A stretch of 64,000 bases of DNA from Schistocephalus solidus (GCA_017591395.1 WEDG01000228.1:1-64000); one strand, 5' to 3'. Numbered from the stretch's first letter, positions 42,561 to 54,485 are shown. Numbers and translations are program-made. The notes: a model not told the origin generated them from the sequence alone.

Positions 42561-42819
42561 GAATCTGCCGCTAACGCTACAATCGACATCATCCTCGTTG
42601 GGTTCGCCGCCATCACCGCTACTGGCATCCCCAAAACTGCAATCATCTCCACCCTCCCCCCGGCCAAGGAACTGTAGCTCATGCCACCAAACCCACTTCT
42701 CAGTGGACAGAACGTTTGCTTACTATAAAGATTAATCTGGAAATTAGAAAGGCGAGAAAGGCTGGAATCGCTCCCTGCCCCCCCCCCTCCCCCCCACCGG
42801 CCGGACATGAACTATTCCT

Positions 42820-42915
42820 GTGGCCTAACGCTAACCCTAACATTAAACAGCCCTAACCCCAGTACTAACCTTAACCCTAACACTAACGCAGACCATCTTC
42901 ACCCTAACCCTTATG
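42820..42915. repeat. degenerate CCCTAA-like tract
   Basis: GCTAACCCTAACATTAAAC, CCAGTACTAACCTTAACC and ACCCTAACCC occur within 95 bp. Confidence 0.5.
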
Positions 42916-43475
42916 TCCGTGGAATTTAGCGTCGAAACACCAGTATTGCTGGCGACTCCTCCTCCTGTGTCCTCTAACGAGAGAAATAGTGAAAAGAAGT
43001 GAGGGACATGGGGTTTGGAGGGGAGGGGAGGGGGGGTGGGCATGAGAGTGTAAATCCGAAAAATTGGCAAAATGTGATTAAAGATCATATAAGTTCTGCC
43101 GGACAGCGTCTGCAACCAAAGGATGCCCACCCCGCAGTTGGGCAGACGAGCCTGCCTTACTTCCCTGTCTGACTGTACGATCGCCTCTTGCAGTCTACTA
43201 ATCCATGTCCTCCACAAATGTCGTGATTGGCTAGGTCATCGCAATTCTCGACAGACGATGAAGGTGGGTCACCCAGCTGATCGGTGGGTTATAAAGCTGT
43301 TTTGTGAAATACGCACGGGAGCTAGGCAAGCATTACTGATGCATTACAATCAGTTTGCTCCCACATTCAAGCGTAATGAAGCCAAAATTCTCGCTAGAGG
43401 CGAAATCCGCGTGAGTCGCGAACTGCTCGAGTCATGATGTTCCAGCCCTCAATCCAGCAACGACCTGCCCGTTCC
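42916..43475. other. unassigned sequence
   Basis: Both strands are open for about 100 codons (43123-43437 on +, 43217-42843 on -) without a domain. A G-run region lies at 43015-43040. Confidence 0.3.
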
Positions 43476-43479
43476 ATAT

Positions 43480-43560
43480 TCGGCGCTGCGACTTTGCCTG
43501 GGCGAAGTAGTAAGTGGGCGCTCACCGACCGGTTACAGTACTCACTCGTCCCACGCGGAG
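43480..43560 (-). mobile_element. SINE tail-block fragment
   Basis: The minus strand reads GGGACGAGTGAGTACTGTAA and CCGGTCGGTGAGC, the conserved tail block of the hammerhead SINE family. Confidence 0.45.
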
Positions 43561-43754
43561 AACGTGCGGATGACGACTGTTTTCGATGCCAAGGTCGGTG
43601 AGCCAAATTGCCTAAGACCTCGCCCGGATGACGAAATCCGACCGTCAGCAATTCAACTTCGGACGATCATTGCACCGCATGCAACCACATGCGATGAGTT
43701 TGGGAGCCTATAAACTCGACAATCATGCATGCACACAGCAAACGCATGACAACT

Positions 43755-44195
43755 GCATGCTGCAACATCTGGCCGGTCAGACACGATAGTTTGACCGTCG
43801 TATCTGACAAGGTCCACCGTATGCACCGCAGGAACGGTGATTAGAACGTTAATTAGTTGTAAGTTATGGTAGACTTTCAGTGCATCTAATGCACTCTCTC
43901 TTCTCTTACCTGCCTGTGCCCGGCCTCAACAAAGAGTCAAGAAGACGGGATGTGGGGTCGGGCGCAGGTGGCTGGCGCGGCCAGAGACGCTCCTGACAGT
44001 GCCACCACGCCAGAATCAGATCCCACGGAGTCGGAACGCCATAAATGGCAATAGTGGTTGGTGCGGCATGAGCCTGTACCTATGGTGCCCATTTTCAACA
44101 TTTGTTACGGGAGCTACATTTAAAAAACGTTTGCCGCACCCTTATTTGGCTCCCCTGGTGGTTCAACGCATCTACCACGCGGTTTCGTTTAGTGG
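43755..44195 (-). mobile_element. LINE 3' tail, 5'-truncated copy
   Basis: The minus-strand tail blocks are diverged but in order, ending near 43780 with CATACGGTGGACCTTGTC. A 136-codon frame across it on + is accidental. Confidence 0.55.
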
Positions 44196-44384
44196 GCGCA
44201 ATTATAAAAGTTATCACAATCCTCGCACCATGTGCAACTATTTGCGATACACTCGGGAGCTGCCAATTGTGATAGGCATGCACTACATCTTTAACTACTG
44301 GGAAATCCAACACCCTTATCGGACTCTGTCTCTGAGGATGGATGCCAGTGAGAATCAGAAACGTCAGGAGAATAAATCTCCTGT

Positions 44385-44480
44385 TCCAGTGATCGCACTC
44401 TCGGCCTGATCGGTGATCTCGGCACTGATCGGTTATCTCGGCCTGATCGGTGATCGGTGATCGTACTCTCGGCCTGACCG
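44385..44480. repeat. minisatellite, CGGCCTGATCGGTGATC-type units
   Basis: Three to four irregular units of about 20-24 bp (CTCGGCCTGATCGGTGATCT and variants). The unit is partly palindromic. Confidence 0.8.
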
Positions 44481-45599
44481 CCAAAGTGTTTATAATTTAA
44501 CGAAATCAAGCAATCAAAACTTCCGGAAACTTTCTGCAATCGTCTTTATTTCCATTGTTCAACCCCATCATAAAAGCCGGGACTGGCGCAAGCCGCCTTA
44601 AAACCTAAACGGTTTATTGTTGAAAGCACTTGAAAACTCTTCAATTGAAATTAAGCACACTGCTGTTATCGCCAGCCCAGGTTGAATCCATCTTAGTTTA
44701 GCTTTAAGATTTTTGGGCTCCTGGTCGATGGTTCGTCGATCTCACTGTTCTGTCGTATAAACAAGATGGAAGAAGAACAACGCGGGAGTCTAACAGTTGT
44801 CGTTACTGCTAGGTTGTCCTAAACTACTGAACCGTTTTAGTATCTAGCTCTGACGCTAGAGCTATTTATCGCGTCAATCCGGTTAAGTTACCTCATGTTT
44901 TGTCGTCCGAGCGACAAACAGATCGTTTTGACTTTTAAAAAGCATTTTAAACTTCGCAAATGAGTATGAAAAAATACTTCCGGCATTTTAAGCGTTGATA
45001 GTGGGACAATGTGCGGCGACGGTGGCAGGTCGCAACATACAATCACAACTCGGCAAGGATGCAAGGAGACCAGCGTGAGAATGCTTCAATTACGTGAAAA
45101 TTTGAGGTGCCCCACGCGGCGGATCATCCTAAAGCTCTTATTTGACCTGCCGAAGGAAGCAGTGGATGACAATCCTTGAAAGATCTGCTCGAAGTTAACA
45201 GTAAAATTGGGCGCTTCAAAAACCACCCTGTAGAAATGACCCGAACGCTGGGTAGCGAATGAGCGTACGAAGCAGCAGATGCAGATATTGATAAGAAGAC
45301 TAGTTAATCAACTTTGTGCTCGTGGAAGGTGTTTCGTTCAAGCCATGCAAAGTTCAGCCCCAAGTTCTGACCCGTATGCGGCCACTTCACGTCAACCACT
45401 GGCACATTTCTTCCTCCTGACAGAACTAGGCCATAATTCGTTTTCCTGCTCGGACATGTCTAGACACTGCCACCCCATCGCTTTTGTTCGCTATTTGCTT
45501 TACAATCTTCGCTGCGCCACCGTGACGTGTCCATAAGGGTGTCGGCGCTAGGGCATCGTGGAGAGGAACCGCCAAAAATCGCCCTTGTTCAGTGATGTG
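44481..45599. other. unassigned sequence
   Basis: AT-rich, with an 85-codon frame at 45279-45536 (+) lacking any domain. Confidence 0.3.
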
Positions 45600-45601
45600 C
45601 A

Positions 45602-46289
45602 GTGCAATTTCCTCACTATGCCTTCTTCAGACCCGGAGTGTCATCCCTTTTGAAAAAGATTACACCCCCTAAAGCTACAAGTAACGCCTCCAGCCATCAA
45701 AACAGACTCACGCTTCAAAGCCAGGTGCCACAAAAGGAGTCGAAACTGTCAGGACACAAGAGCATTCAGTCTTCAACCCCCAATGTCCAAAAATGCGCCC
45801 TCCACAGCGGCGTTCATGGTCTCGGCGCGATGAGCGCCTCCGTTGAACCACATGGAATCGAGGGTGTGGGGAGAGAGGAGGCGGGGGGCGGGGCGGGGGT
45901 TAGTACTGCGTTCGCACGATTCACGGATGTGGTGCGGGCCCTGTGCGAACGTCCACAGATGTGAATGTGAAGATGATACGCAGGCGGCAGCGGCGGCGAG
46001 GGGGGAGGGGGTCGGAGGAAGCGGGGCGGTTAGCTGCCAGTACATATACAGGTGCTACAGCGTGGACAACATGTGCGCAAATGTGAGGCCAGCTCTGCCA
46101 CCCAGAACGGATGGGCCAGAATCTGGAACATGAGAAGTCGCCCCCTGTTTGGTCCGATGATGACAGAACGAGAGGTGGTGTGGGACGAAGTGCAGGTGGA
46201 GGAGGCTGAAGCCTGGACTGGAAAGCGAGCTTGCGCATCGCCTCGGTGCAGAAAATCGACACAAGCTGCGCGACTAGTTGACGCGTGAG
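45602..46289. other. GC-rich segment open on both strands, possible exons
   Basis: On + a frame from 45602 runs 120 codons, and after AGTACATATACAG (46051) another runs VLQRGQHVRKCEASSATQNG, WARIWNMRSRPLFGPMMTE and on to a stop at 46286. On - the strand reads DSMWFNGGAHRAETMNAAVE and GAFLDIGG before a stop near 45773. Each looks more like protein than the surrounding DNA, but they overlap and cannot all be real. I know no relative of either. Confidence 0.2.
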
Positions 46290-46690
46290 GGGCGTACGTT
46301 TGTGTGGAACTTGCTGTACAGGAGGCTGACAGTAGTTTCACCAGGGGTGATGTACATTCACTCAGTCACAGTTGGTAAGAGAAGGGCAAAGTAAGCGGCA
46401 TGAACAAACAACACTTCCCCCGCTACTACTTCAGTGAACATAACGCTATATTGGTTAACTGGAGGAACAAAATAACGAGGGAGAATTGCACCGGTAAAGC
46501 GGTTAAGATATAGGAATAAAGAATAAGTGGAATACGGTCGGAATGAGTTTCAGGAAGGGCAGTACTGCTTAGCGCCGAGCGACGGAAGTGGCACTTTCAC
46601 TAAAACAGCCCGACAGCAAGCCCGAGTCTTATGTGTATTTCGATTAGATCCAGACGACCATTTTGGATCCAGCATCCGAGTACGACTTAC

Positions 46691-46866
46691 GTGACGGCCC
46701 CAAAACAGGGGAAACCCATCTTTGCTTATTGACGGATGCATAAATTTGCTGCTGACTACATGAAGCGAGAAGGAGAGTAGCGGAGGTGGGGGCAGGGGGC
46801 TGAAACTCATTTTTGCCGACTCCTCTGCCCCAACTCCGGCAAAGACATCGTATGTCCCTTTACATG
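46691..46866 (-). CDS. candidate internal exon, unknown protein
   Basis: An acceptor-like CTTCGAAATGTCAG and a perfect donor (CGTCAC|GTAAGT at 46690) bound an open segment reading CKGTYDVFAGVGAEESAKMS, a proline run PLPPPPLLSF, and VVSSKFMHPSISKDGFPLFW before GRH. It starts inside a codon and ends in phase 0. No family is recognised. The frame stays open a further 47 codons past the donor, so a single-exon reading (46951-46550) is an alternative. Confidence 0.25.
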
Positions 46867-48265
46867 CTGACATTTCGAAGACGTGAGATAGTGAAGTCCC
46901 TCTCCAGAGTCGTCTACTTCCTGAAAGCCCTGTAAGCTCACATGATGGCATGTGCCCTGTGCGGGTGGTGGACGTGCGAATCGATCAGAGAGCGTGCACA
47001 GAGTCGCAGGCAGGAACATTACTACTGTTCCGATCCTGGGAAATGACCGGTACCTCGGAAGGGCAGCTGGACGTCACACTCAGTACCAACTATCAAACAG
47101 GTTTATTTTCAATATCCTCGAGATATCTACAGAGGACTTGGGAGAGTGCAGCAGCTTGCAAGAGTCAAAATCCCTAGACACCGATACTGCTGCACTGCCA
47201 ACACCAAAGACCCTTTGAAGTAGCAGTGCAGCGCAAACTGCGGGGTGGCGGTTTAGCCAGACGGATTTGTTATAGTGCAGCGAGGATTTTGTGTTGCTCC
47301 AATTTCTGTCAGCTGACGGTGGTCCCGAAGATGTCGCAGACAGAAGGCAAACAATGCCAGACTCAAAACTATCACCCCATTCAGTTGCAGTTGTTCGCCG
47401 GCCGCCACGGTCTTCTTTACATTTCCTCTGGGCAGGTCAGGGACGTCAGGTTAATGACGGGTAAGAAGGGTGCGCATGAGGTTTTAACGGGAAGTGCTAG
47501 AGGAGAAAGAGAGAGGAACTGAAACGCCCATTTCCGCCTAATGTGCGACCGTCCGCCGAACATACCCTAATCCATGACGGACAGATCTGGGTTTTGAACT
47601 AAGATTTCATTGGTTACCTAGTTTAACGGTCTAGCAGCCAGTCGGCTCTGATCGGGAATACTCAGGGTTTCGATAGATCAGTGGTAAACCATCCGGTCTG
47701 ATTGCCGAATGCAATACGGGAGTTCCTTTGTGCTTTGGATATCCACTCCATAATCCCATTTACTGTAACATAGCGGTGGGTAATCAATGATCTTGGATCT
47801 ACCAATCAAAACCGGCTTGAGAGTTAATTGGTCCTTTCAGGGCAAAACTGTTGTTGTCAGCCCATCGTACTCCATCTCCCCGCAATTGAACCAAATATCT
47901 GGACGTCAACCTCACGCTACTGTATGCGTCGGGCTTGAGCATGCTTGGGAGAATTCGAGGAAGCTTTAAACGACTAGGTGGATGCTCTCTTCAAACAAGA
48001 CCACCGCAAAACTTCACTTGGACGGTTGAAAACAAAGAAACAGAGCGATGCAACACATGTCACACGTATACGAAAGTTGAAATCTATCACATAGCACACT
48101 TACATTGGACTCGACTTCAAAAGTGACTCCGTTTTCTCGCTTGCGATAGAAGAGAGTAGAGTAATCATCCTCAGACCCAAAGAGGCTAAAAAAAGAAATC
48201 AAAAGTCAGCGGTATTAGCACCATCTAAAAGCTTTCCTTTTATTGTGCAAAACTGTGAAACAATG
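46867..48265. other. unassigned sequence
   Basis: Plus-strand frames at 46952-47218 (RFIFNILEISTEDLGECSSL near its end) and 47226-47522 are open but have no splice pair or domain. 47640-47700 has faint SINE wording (CTGATCGGGAATACTCA). Confidence 0.25.
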
Positions 48266-48269
48266 CAGC

Positions 48270-48535
48270 TTGAGTAAGCCCAATGGCAGAATGGGACGAG
48301 TAGGTCCCGCAACTGATCGGTGAGCATTCATCAACCAGTGTCAACACTCCTGATCTACACCGGCAAGACAACGAGCCCGTGGTGCAGTAGTTTAGAGCGT
48401 TGAAATTATCATCAAAAGGTCACATGTCACTCAAGCCACGGGTGGGGGGTGAGTATAACTGGCTGATGACGGCTAATGATCCAGAAATGGCCATTCCAGT
48501 TTCCCTAGTCTTTGTCGGCAAGACCCAAATGTTTC
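48270..48535 (+). mobile_element. hammerhead SINE copy (S8)
   Basis: The order is the tail block (ATGGGACGAGTAGGTCCCGC, ATCGGTGAGCATTCATCAAC), CCTGATCTACACCGGCAAGA, a tRNA-like head (CCCGTGGTGCAGTAGTTTAG), the hammerhead, and CCTAGTCTTTGTCGGC. It is one nearly complete unit. Confidence 0.75.
48457..48501 (+). ncRNA. hammerhead motif with compensatory stem I change
   Basis: Stem I is AACTGG (48457-48462) with CCAGTT (48496-48501): the outer G-C of the family has become A-U on both sides and pairing is kept. CTGATGA (48463-48469), GAAA and the ATT site are intact. Stem II has one mismatch. Confidence 0.6.
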
Positions 48536-48837
48536 AGCGGTCTATTAGCTTCAGGACTGAAGCTGGATTCGGGAAATGACACGGAGGAGATGGTGAGCTT
48601 GTGGTCACTTCACATACTCAAAATACTTGAAGTGGCGAAGCCGGTTTGGTTTTCGCTGTATATACAAAATTAAAGAAACAAAATTAAATATCTAGCGTTC
48701 CTGGGGACAACAGAGAAGAAATGATGATGCCTCGTGAGGAAAGTAGGTAACGAAGGTCAGTGTTATTCTACCCCGGACAAGGCAGGGGAATAAGAACTCC
48801 GCCTCCTGTTGGGGGGCCCCACGCTAATTTTCAGGGA

Positions 48838-48900
48838 TATTAGGGTTAGGGTTAAGGTTCAGGATTAAGGCTGGCGTTAGGGCCACGAATCAGGTTTGAG
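48838..48900. repeat. TTAGGG-like tract
   Basis: ATTAGGGTTAGGGTTAAGG is the cleanest telomere-type stretch in the window (about two and a half units), followed by degenerate words. Confidence 0.6.
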
Positions 48901-50815
48901 AATTAGAACACGGAAATATTGATGCTTCCTAGAATTCTGCGCAAGGCCACTTGCATGCCCGGGGATTTTTCATTCCCTATCACTGGGCATCTGGAACTTC
49001 CGGGGAAGAGTTACTTAGGGCACTTACCTTCGCTACTGCACCTCTTATACACACTAGTCTATTTAACAGTGCCATCAGATGTAAGGAACAAGCATCGTTA
49101 GCGTGAGTCAACCCGAGAGCCAAGCAATGCTGCTCATAAACTCAACAGAGGTTTGAACCCACGTCCAATCTGTTACTGCATATGGAAGCCATGCGCTCAT
49201 CCCGTTTGAGCAACTGGTTAGATGCACAGGAGGCTTCAATCGCGTGTGAATTCCTGTGGATACAGCAGATGAACTAACTCATGCCGTGTGGGGATAGAAA
49301 TTTGAGTGATTAGTTCAGCGTACATTTGGTCTTGTTGTTTTAATTTGTTGAGTAGATTTAAGTCTTAGAAAGTAGTTTACTAAGGAACACTGCATTTTCA
49401 GTATTTTTTCTTGAAGGAAAGCAGGTAGGATTAGGGCGATGAATTTTCCGGATAATCAAGACAGTTCTGGTGCTAGATATTAGTACAGAACAATACCTAC
49501 TGTTTTGTGCGTAACGCCACAGGAGAACATTAACATAAACAAGACAATTTTCAAAAAAATACCTTCTGGAACCAGGAAATCTGATTTGAGGTCAATGAAA
49601 ATCAACTGAAGGCAAGAAACAAAGAATGGATCCCCTTTAAAATTATTTTTACAAATTTCCGAGGTTTTTTTGCAAGTATTTTTTTGCCACACCGAGAATG
49701 GGGACCGTAAACAAATATAATTATATCTTTCTGTGTATGGACCCTCATAAAAAGCTATGTTACATTTTAAGTATGTAGTATGATGCTTTTTTGTACAATA
49801 CAGGTTTTTTCCAAATATGTAGTTTAGAAACAGAACGGGCAGAAGGTCAGCAGTTTTCGCACAATCCACTATTGTGCATTTGCAATCTTAGTACGGTGTT
49901 TAAAAATAAAAAAACATTAACAAGAAACGCTCCAAGATAAAGAAAACAGTATGTTCTTTCTTTTCAGCGGAAAATTATCACTAATTTTCAGGGAAGTCAA
50001 ACAAAGGGTCAAACTTCCCCATTTTACCTTGACTTAATCTTGGATAAAAATGAAAGTACACTGATACTCGTCAGTTAATTCTCTCATTAAAGTGCTTCTT
50101 AATGAGGTAACTTATTATAGAACGCTTTAATGGATCTTGGGCATATTACTTGCAGACTTTTGTTGCGAAGTTTATTTTTCTCGGCAATGTATTTTCGTAT
50201 TTGGGTGCGTCTACCAAAATGACCCAAACGCCATGAGAGTGATCGCCCAAAAACTCCTTACTTCGGTAAAGGCTTTTAATAAATATTCTATTGCAAAGGT
50301 TATGATAAACACATAGAACAGAATCTAAATTTACGGCCAGTAAATTGAAAACAGTGAAAATCGTGATGTCTTCACCGGTAGTTCAAGGAGGATCTGAAAT
50401 TCCCTGTAACCCAATGCTAAGAATACCTAAAAAGAAATTTTACAAAATGAAATTTCTCTTAATATCCACAAAACCGTATGCCTACAATTTCACCAAGTAA
50501 TTCTATTTACATTTATTCGTCCCAGTTACAGTGATTTTTCACGTTTTTGGCATTCAACACTTTGCCAAAAATGTTAGTATTTCTAAGCAACGTAATGTTG
50601 CTTTTCATATTTCCTCTAAGTTTTAAATTCGCTTAAGGTTGTTCTTTTTTATTTCAAAGTTTTGGTACATTTTTGGTGCCGGTTTGCGAGTGATTAGTAG
50701 CCTTTCTTAAATGTCTGCATCTTTACTGAGATGCGTCAGGCATTGTGTGTGGTCATCGCTATCACGCTCGGTAAAACATGGCAATAGGACTCCCAAACCT
50801 TAACTCCGCACTTTA
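48901..50815. other. unassigned AT-rich sequence
   Basis: A 129-codon minus-strand frame (49869-49480) is rich in F, K, Y and N, as expected of AT-rich DNA, and has no domain. A possible tRNA-like piece lies near 49140-49250. No gene called. Confidence 0.3.
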
Positions 50816-50818
50816 GCG

Positions 50819-50897
50819 CAAGGTCACCTGCATTCCCGGGGGTGCCTACTGCCGAGTCAAGGTCACCTGCATTCCCGGGGGTGCCTACTGCCGAGTG
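50819..50897. repeat. perfect tandem duplication of about 40 bp
   Basis: Two identical copies of CAAGGTCACCTGCATTCCCG followed by GGGGTGCCTACTGCCGAGT. The lack of any difference suggests a recent event or an assembly artefact. Confidence 0.95.
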
Positions 50898-51348
50898 AAG
50901 TAGCAAACTTCCTTGTCCTCGTTTTCGTCGTTACGACACGGCCTGCAAGACACTTTGTGATTGAATTCTCCTCTGTCTTATCAGGGGCTGAAAATGGGTA
51001 GGAAGCGATGATGGACGCGAATTGTTTTGTTTTTCTAATTTAAAATCTTTGGCTGCTAAGATTTCTACTTTTTTGCTTTTGTAAAAAAGGCATGGACGTG
51101 GTCCACGGGACAACACGTGTCAGGTATTTTTAAAAAAGAAGGCGGAGCGTGTATTAGCTCGCATGTGCTTTAAATAAGCCAGGCTGAGACATTCTCGGGA
51201 CAAATAATGTCAGACGTTATGACAAGAAGAAGGATGCCTTGCGTCATACACGCGTCGGCAAGGGATGTCCTTGGATCTGTCATTTTTCCCACTGAAACTG
51301 TAACGGGTAGCTAGGAGAAACTCGCTTAAAAGTCAGTGCGCCACGAGG

Positions 51349-51767
51349 AGGAAGAGGAGGATGAGAAGGAGGAGTAGGAGGAGGAGGATGAGGATGAGGA
51401 GGAGGAGGAGGAGGAGGAGGAGGAGGAGGAGGAGGAGGAAGAGGATGAGGAGGAGGATGAGGAGGAGGAGTAGGAGGAGGAGGAGGAGGAGGAGGAGGAT
51501 GATGATGATGATGAGGAGGATGAGGAGGAGGATGAGGATGAGGATGAGGAGGAGGAGGAGGAGGAGGAGGAGGAGGAGGAGGAGGGAGGAGGAGGAGGGA
51601 GGAGGAGGAGGAGGAGGGAGGAGGAGGAGGAGGAGGAGGAGGAGGAGGAGGAGGAGGAGGAGGAGGAGGAGGAAGAGGATGAGGAGGAAGAGGATGAGGA
51701 GGAAGAGGAGGAGGAGGAGGAGGAGGAGGATGATGATGATGAGGAGGAGGAGGAGGAGGAGGAGGGG
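51349..51767. repeat. compound (GAG)n/(GAT)n array
   Basis: About 420 bp of GGA/GAG with short GAT blocks. Long Arg- or Leu-rich frames here are artefacts. Confidence 0.97.
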
Positions 51768-53365
51768 CAGTTTCCGTTCTTTACGCAGAGGTATCATTCT
51801 CGCAACCCCGTCTAAGGAAGGCCTCCCGTCAAAAAATGCATTTTTGGGATTCTTGACCCGTTCACCTATTTTTAACGCCAACCGCGCATCGGTAGGCACA
51901 TCGCTCATACTAGTGAATGTGTGAGGACTATTTGCTGGGGGTCCGTGGCATCTGAAAGCACATTGGTTAGAGCCACTGGGTCAGAAGCACGCACGGTGAT
52001 TGGTTGAAAAGGAATCTGGATAGGATTGCCTTGCATGGCCGCCTAAAAAAGACACGGGAACCGGAACCACCCCGACTGCTTAGAATAAGCGGCCTTGCGG
52101 TTAATTTCTGGAATGGAAAATATACCCGTGTCGTAACACTAACACTAACCATAACATAAAACTAAACTGTCACTTTAATCTTAAATGTAGCCCTACCCTA
52201 AACCTAAACCCTACATTTAACGTGATAGTAGCCTTAACCCTTAGACTAATCATGACCTTAAATTCAAATTTAAACGCTTACCTTAATCCTAAACATAAGT
52301 TACTTGGAATTTGGTGTAAAGCCACATGTGCTGTGGACGTTTCTTTTTCCTCTGTCCTTTAAGGCGGCCATATAAGGCATCCTTGCCCGAATCTTGCTAC
52401 CCTGCCATCGGGTAGTAAAGCCACAAGTTAGTCATCGTTTCCAACTCTAAACACGCCCACGCACGCATTGACAATTATAAGGATCTAGGCGGCGTTGGGG
52501 CCTCTGTGTTCGCCACAGCGACCGCGTCATCCTCACCCCCTCGTTAACAATACATACATACTCAACTCCCCCCTAGAAACCCAGTTTAAGGACCTGCATG
52601 CGGGGCTAGAGGACATAACTCCTCTGGACCACTATTATGCTCTGATATGAAGCCGTAAGCATGTTTCCATCTTTTATGATGAAGAGGTAGGTGACGAGGT
52701 GGGAGGGAGGAGGGGGTTGGAGACGGGGAGAACGGGGCGGAACCACCGTATGGAATGAAAATACCTGGCTTTCCTCAACTTCAAAGTCACAACCGGCATC
52801 TGGGGCAGAAGGAGGCGGAACTGTGCGGAGGGTAGGTATGATGACTAAAAGATAAAATTGGGAATGGAGAGGGTATTAGTCAGTGAGTCATTCGGTCTCC
52901 TGTTAATTGAAGGCACTGGCCAGTGAGGAGGGGAGGGGGAAGAAAACAAAAGTTTCGCTATAAACTGGTGAGCTTACCTCTTTTTGCGAACCCTTTGCAG
53001 AGGGCAGTGCTGACGATACACTCTGTAGTGTAGTGAAAGCCTGTGAAGGTGCGACCCGGGTGTTTTTTAAATCCCAACATATAAGAAAGACGAGCCTCGA
53101 ACAGGATGATTCTCGCGTCACTGCTTGATGGCCCTAAGCGTTACAAAGGCCTCTATCAGTGGCCAGCAAAGTGTCTCCATATACCCCCCAAGTCTGTGAA
53201 ATTAAACTGACGTACACAGCTCCAAAAGTGGGATACATTGGCAACCCTAAAGTTAGTCTTTCTTTAAAATTTAAATCCCTAGAAAGCATACTTGATCAGC
53301 GTACAAGGCAAAGCCTTAGAATGGTGGTCTGTCTGCGCCTTTATCCGTTTTTAACGTTTAACGTT
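51768..53365. other. unassigned sequence
   Basis: Outside the degenerate CTAAAC/CCTTAA tract at 52130-52300, I see no gene. Small minus-strand frames at 52150-51967 and 53121-52903 have no domain. Confidence 0.3.
52130..52300. repeat. degenerate CCCTAA-like tract
   Basis: AACACTAACACTAACC, CCCTACCCTAAACCTAAACC and CTTAACCC occur irregularly over 170 bp. Confidence 0.4.
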
Positions 53366-53369
53366 CAAA

Positions 53370-53865
53370 ACTGCAGCTACCGCACTCTCTCCTCCTCCCC
53401 CACCTGAGTCCGGTGTCATGACAGAGTCAAGATCAGAGATGGGAGAGGGCGCAGGTGACTGGCGCGACCGGAGCCGCCCCTAGGCGTACTACCACACCTG
53501 GCTCGGATTCCACGAAATGGGAGTGCCATAAAGGCCACATTCAGAAGGAGCCATTGCAGCCTGACTCTCAGCCCGCCAGTCAGCCACTCCACACAAAACA
53601 CACATTGGGTTGACCACGCGGTCCCAGTTATCCCGTCAGTTGGAAACCTTCCAAGCCACGGCTTTTAGCGCACCGTGATAGTTACAAGCGCGTCAGATTG
53701 TTTATAGTGAGGAAAATGCGCTGAGCTGTCGACCTCACTCTCTCCCCACACAGTCAAACCACTGTCCGAGCCGGGCAGTTGTCTGATGCGGACGTGGGCG
53801 CAGCCACTGGTGACCTCGTCTACGTGTACCACGTACACGACCTGGCCCCCCCAAACACGAGCACC
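53370..53865 (-). mobile_element. LINE 3' tail fragment (outer and inner blocks)
   Basis: The minus strand starts in the GTACACGTAGACGAGGTCAC block (53830), passes GCTAAAAGCCGTGGCTTGG and GTGGAGTGGCTGACTGG and ends at TGTCATGACACCGGACTCAG and the CACTCTCTCC edge. The last terminal block is missing. Confidence 0.65.
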
Positions 53866-54084
53866 AGGACAAACACGGTAAGTCCGGGTTACCTAGGCGG
53901 TTGGCTTAGAGGCTGGGTAGGAAGGCTTTTCCCCTGCATTATAGGATTCAGCGTTATTTAATTTTTAAAAAGAGGTGAGACAGGAAAACAGAACCCTCCT
54001 TTCCATCCCCGTAACGCAGTCGGTCTTCGAATAATTTTCCTGACGATTGTGGAAGAGGTTAGTGTTGAGGTTAATGCAGAGCTA

Positions 54085-54260
54085 CGATTAGGGTTATACA
54101 GCTGAATATTGCCGGCAAAGACAAGGGAGACTGGAATGGCCACTTCTGGCTTACAAGCCGTGGTCAGTCAGTCACACACAACCCCAGATCGCACCCGCGA
54201 CCCCCTCGATAAGTAGTCTAACGCTCTAACCATTGCCTGTTCTATTACTAGCCGGGCGAC
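54085..54260 (-). mobile_element. hammerhead SINE copy (S9)
   Basis: The minus strand has CAATGGTTAGAGCGTTAGAC (tRNA-like), GGGTGCGATCTGGGGTTG, then the hammerhead with CTGACCA in place of CUGAUGA, GGCTTGTAAGCCAGAAG and CCTTGTCTTTGCCGGCAATA. Core mutated. It lies back to back with S10. Confidence 0.65.
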
Positions 54261-54264
54261 AGTG

Positions 54265-54480
54265 TAAATGCTTTTGCAAGGAAATCCCGTTGACTGGATG
54301 ACGACGTCTAATAAGCCAGAAACGGCCAGTTCAATCTTCCTTGTCTTGGCCGGCAATATTCATCTGGCTATGCTATTACTAGCCGCTGTGTGGCTGCTGA
54401 CGGGGCTCGAGAATGAGCCTCAAGGCAGAACGAAACGAGTGAGTTCCGTTAGCGATCGCAGAGCCATAATCAACGAATGC
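54265..54480 (+). mobile_element. hammerhead SINE copy (S10), 3' half
   Basis: It begins within stem I (TTGACTGG), with ATGACGA in place of CUGAUGA, then TAATAAGCCAGAAACGGCC, CCGGCAATATTCATCTGGC, GCCGCTGTGTGGCTGCTGAC, GGGGCTCGAGAATGAGCC and the tail block GAGTGAGTTCCGTTAGCG. It documents the full region downstream of the ribozyme. Confidence 0.65.
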
Positions 54481-54485
54481 AAATT

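Noticed and set aside
43999..44409. A 136-codon plus-strand ORF
   Set aside because: Most of it lies inside a minus-strand LINE tail copy; no conservation of the frame in other tail copies.
49480..49869. A 129-codon minus-strand ORF
   Set aside because: AT-driven composition, no motif, no splice sites. Not separable from chance.
51333..51924. Frames of 187-191 codons on both strands
   Set aside because: Translations of the GAG/GAT array.
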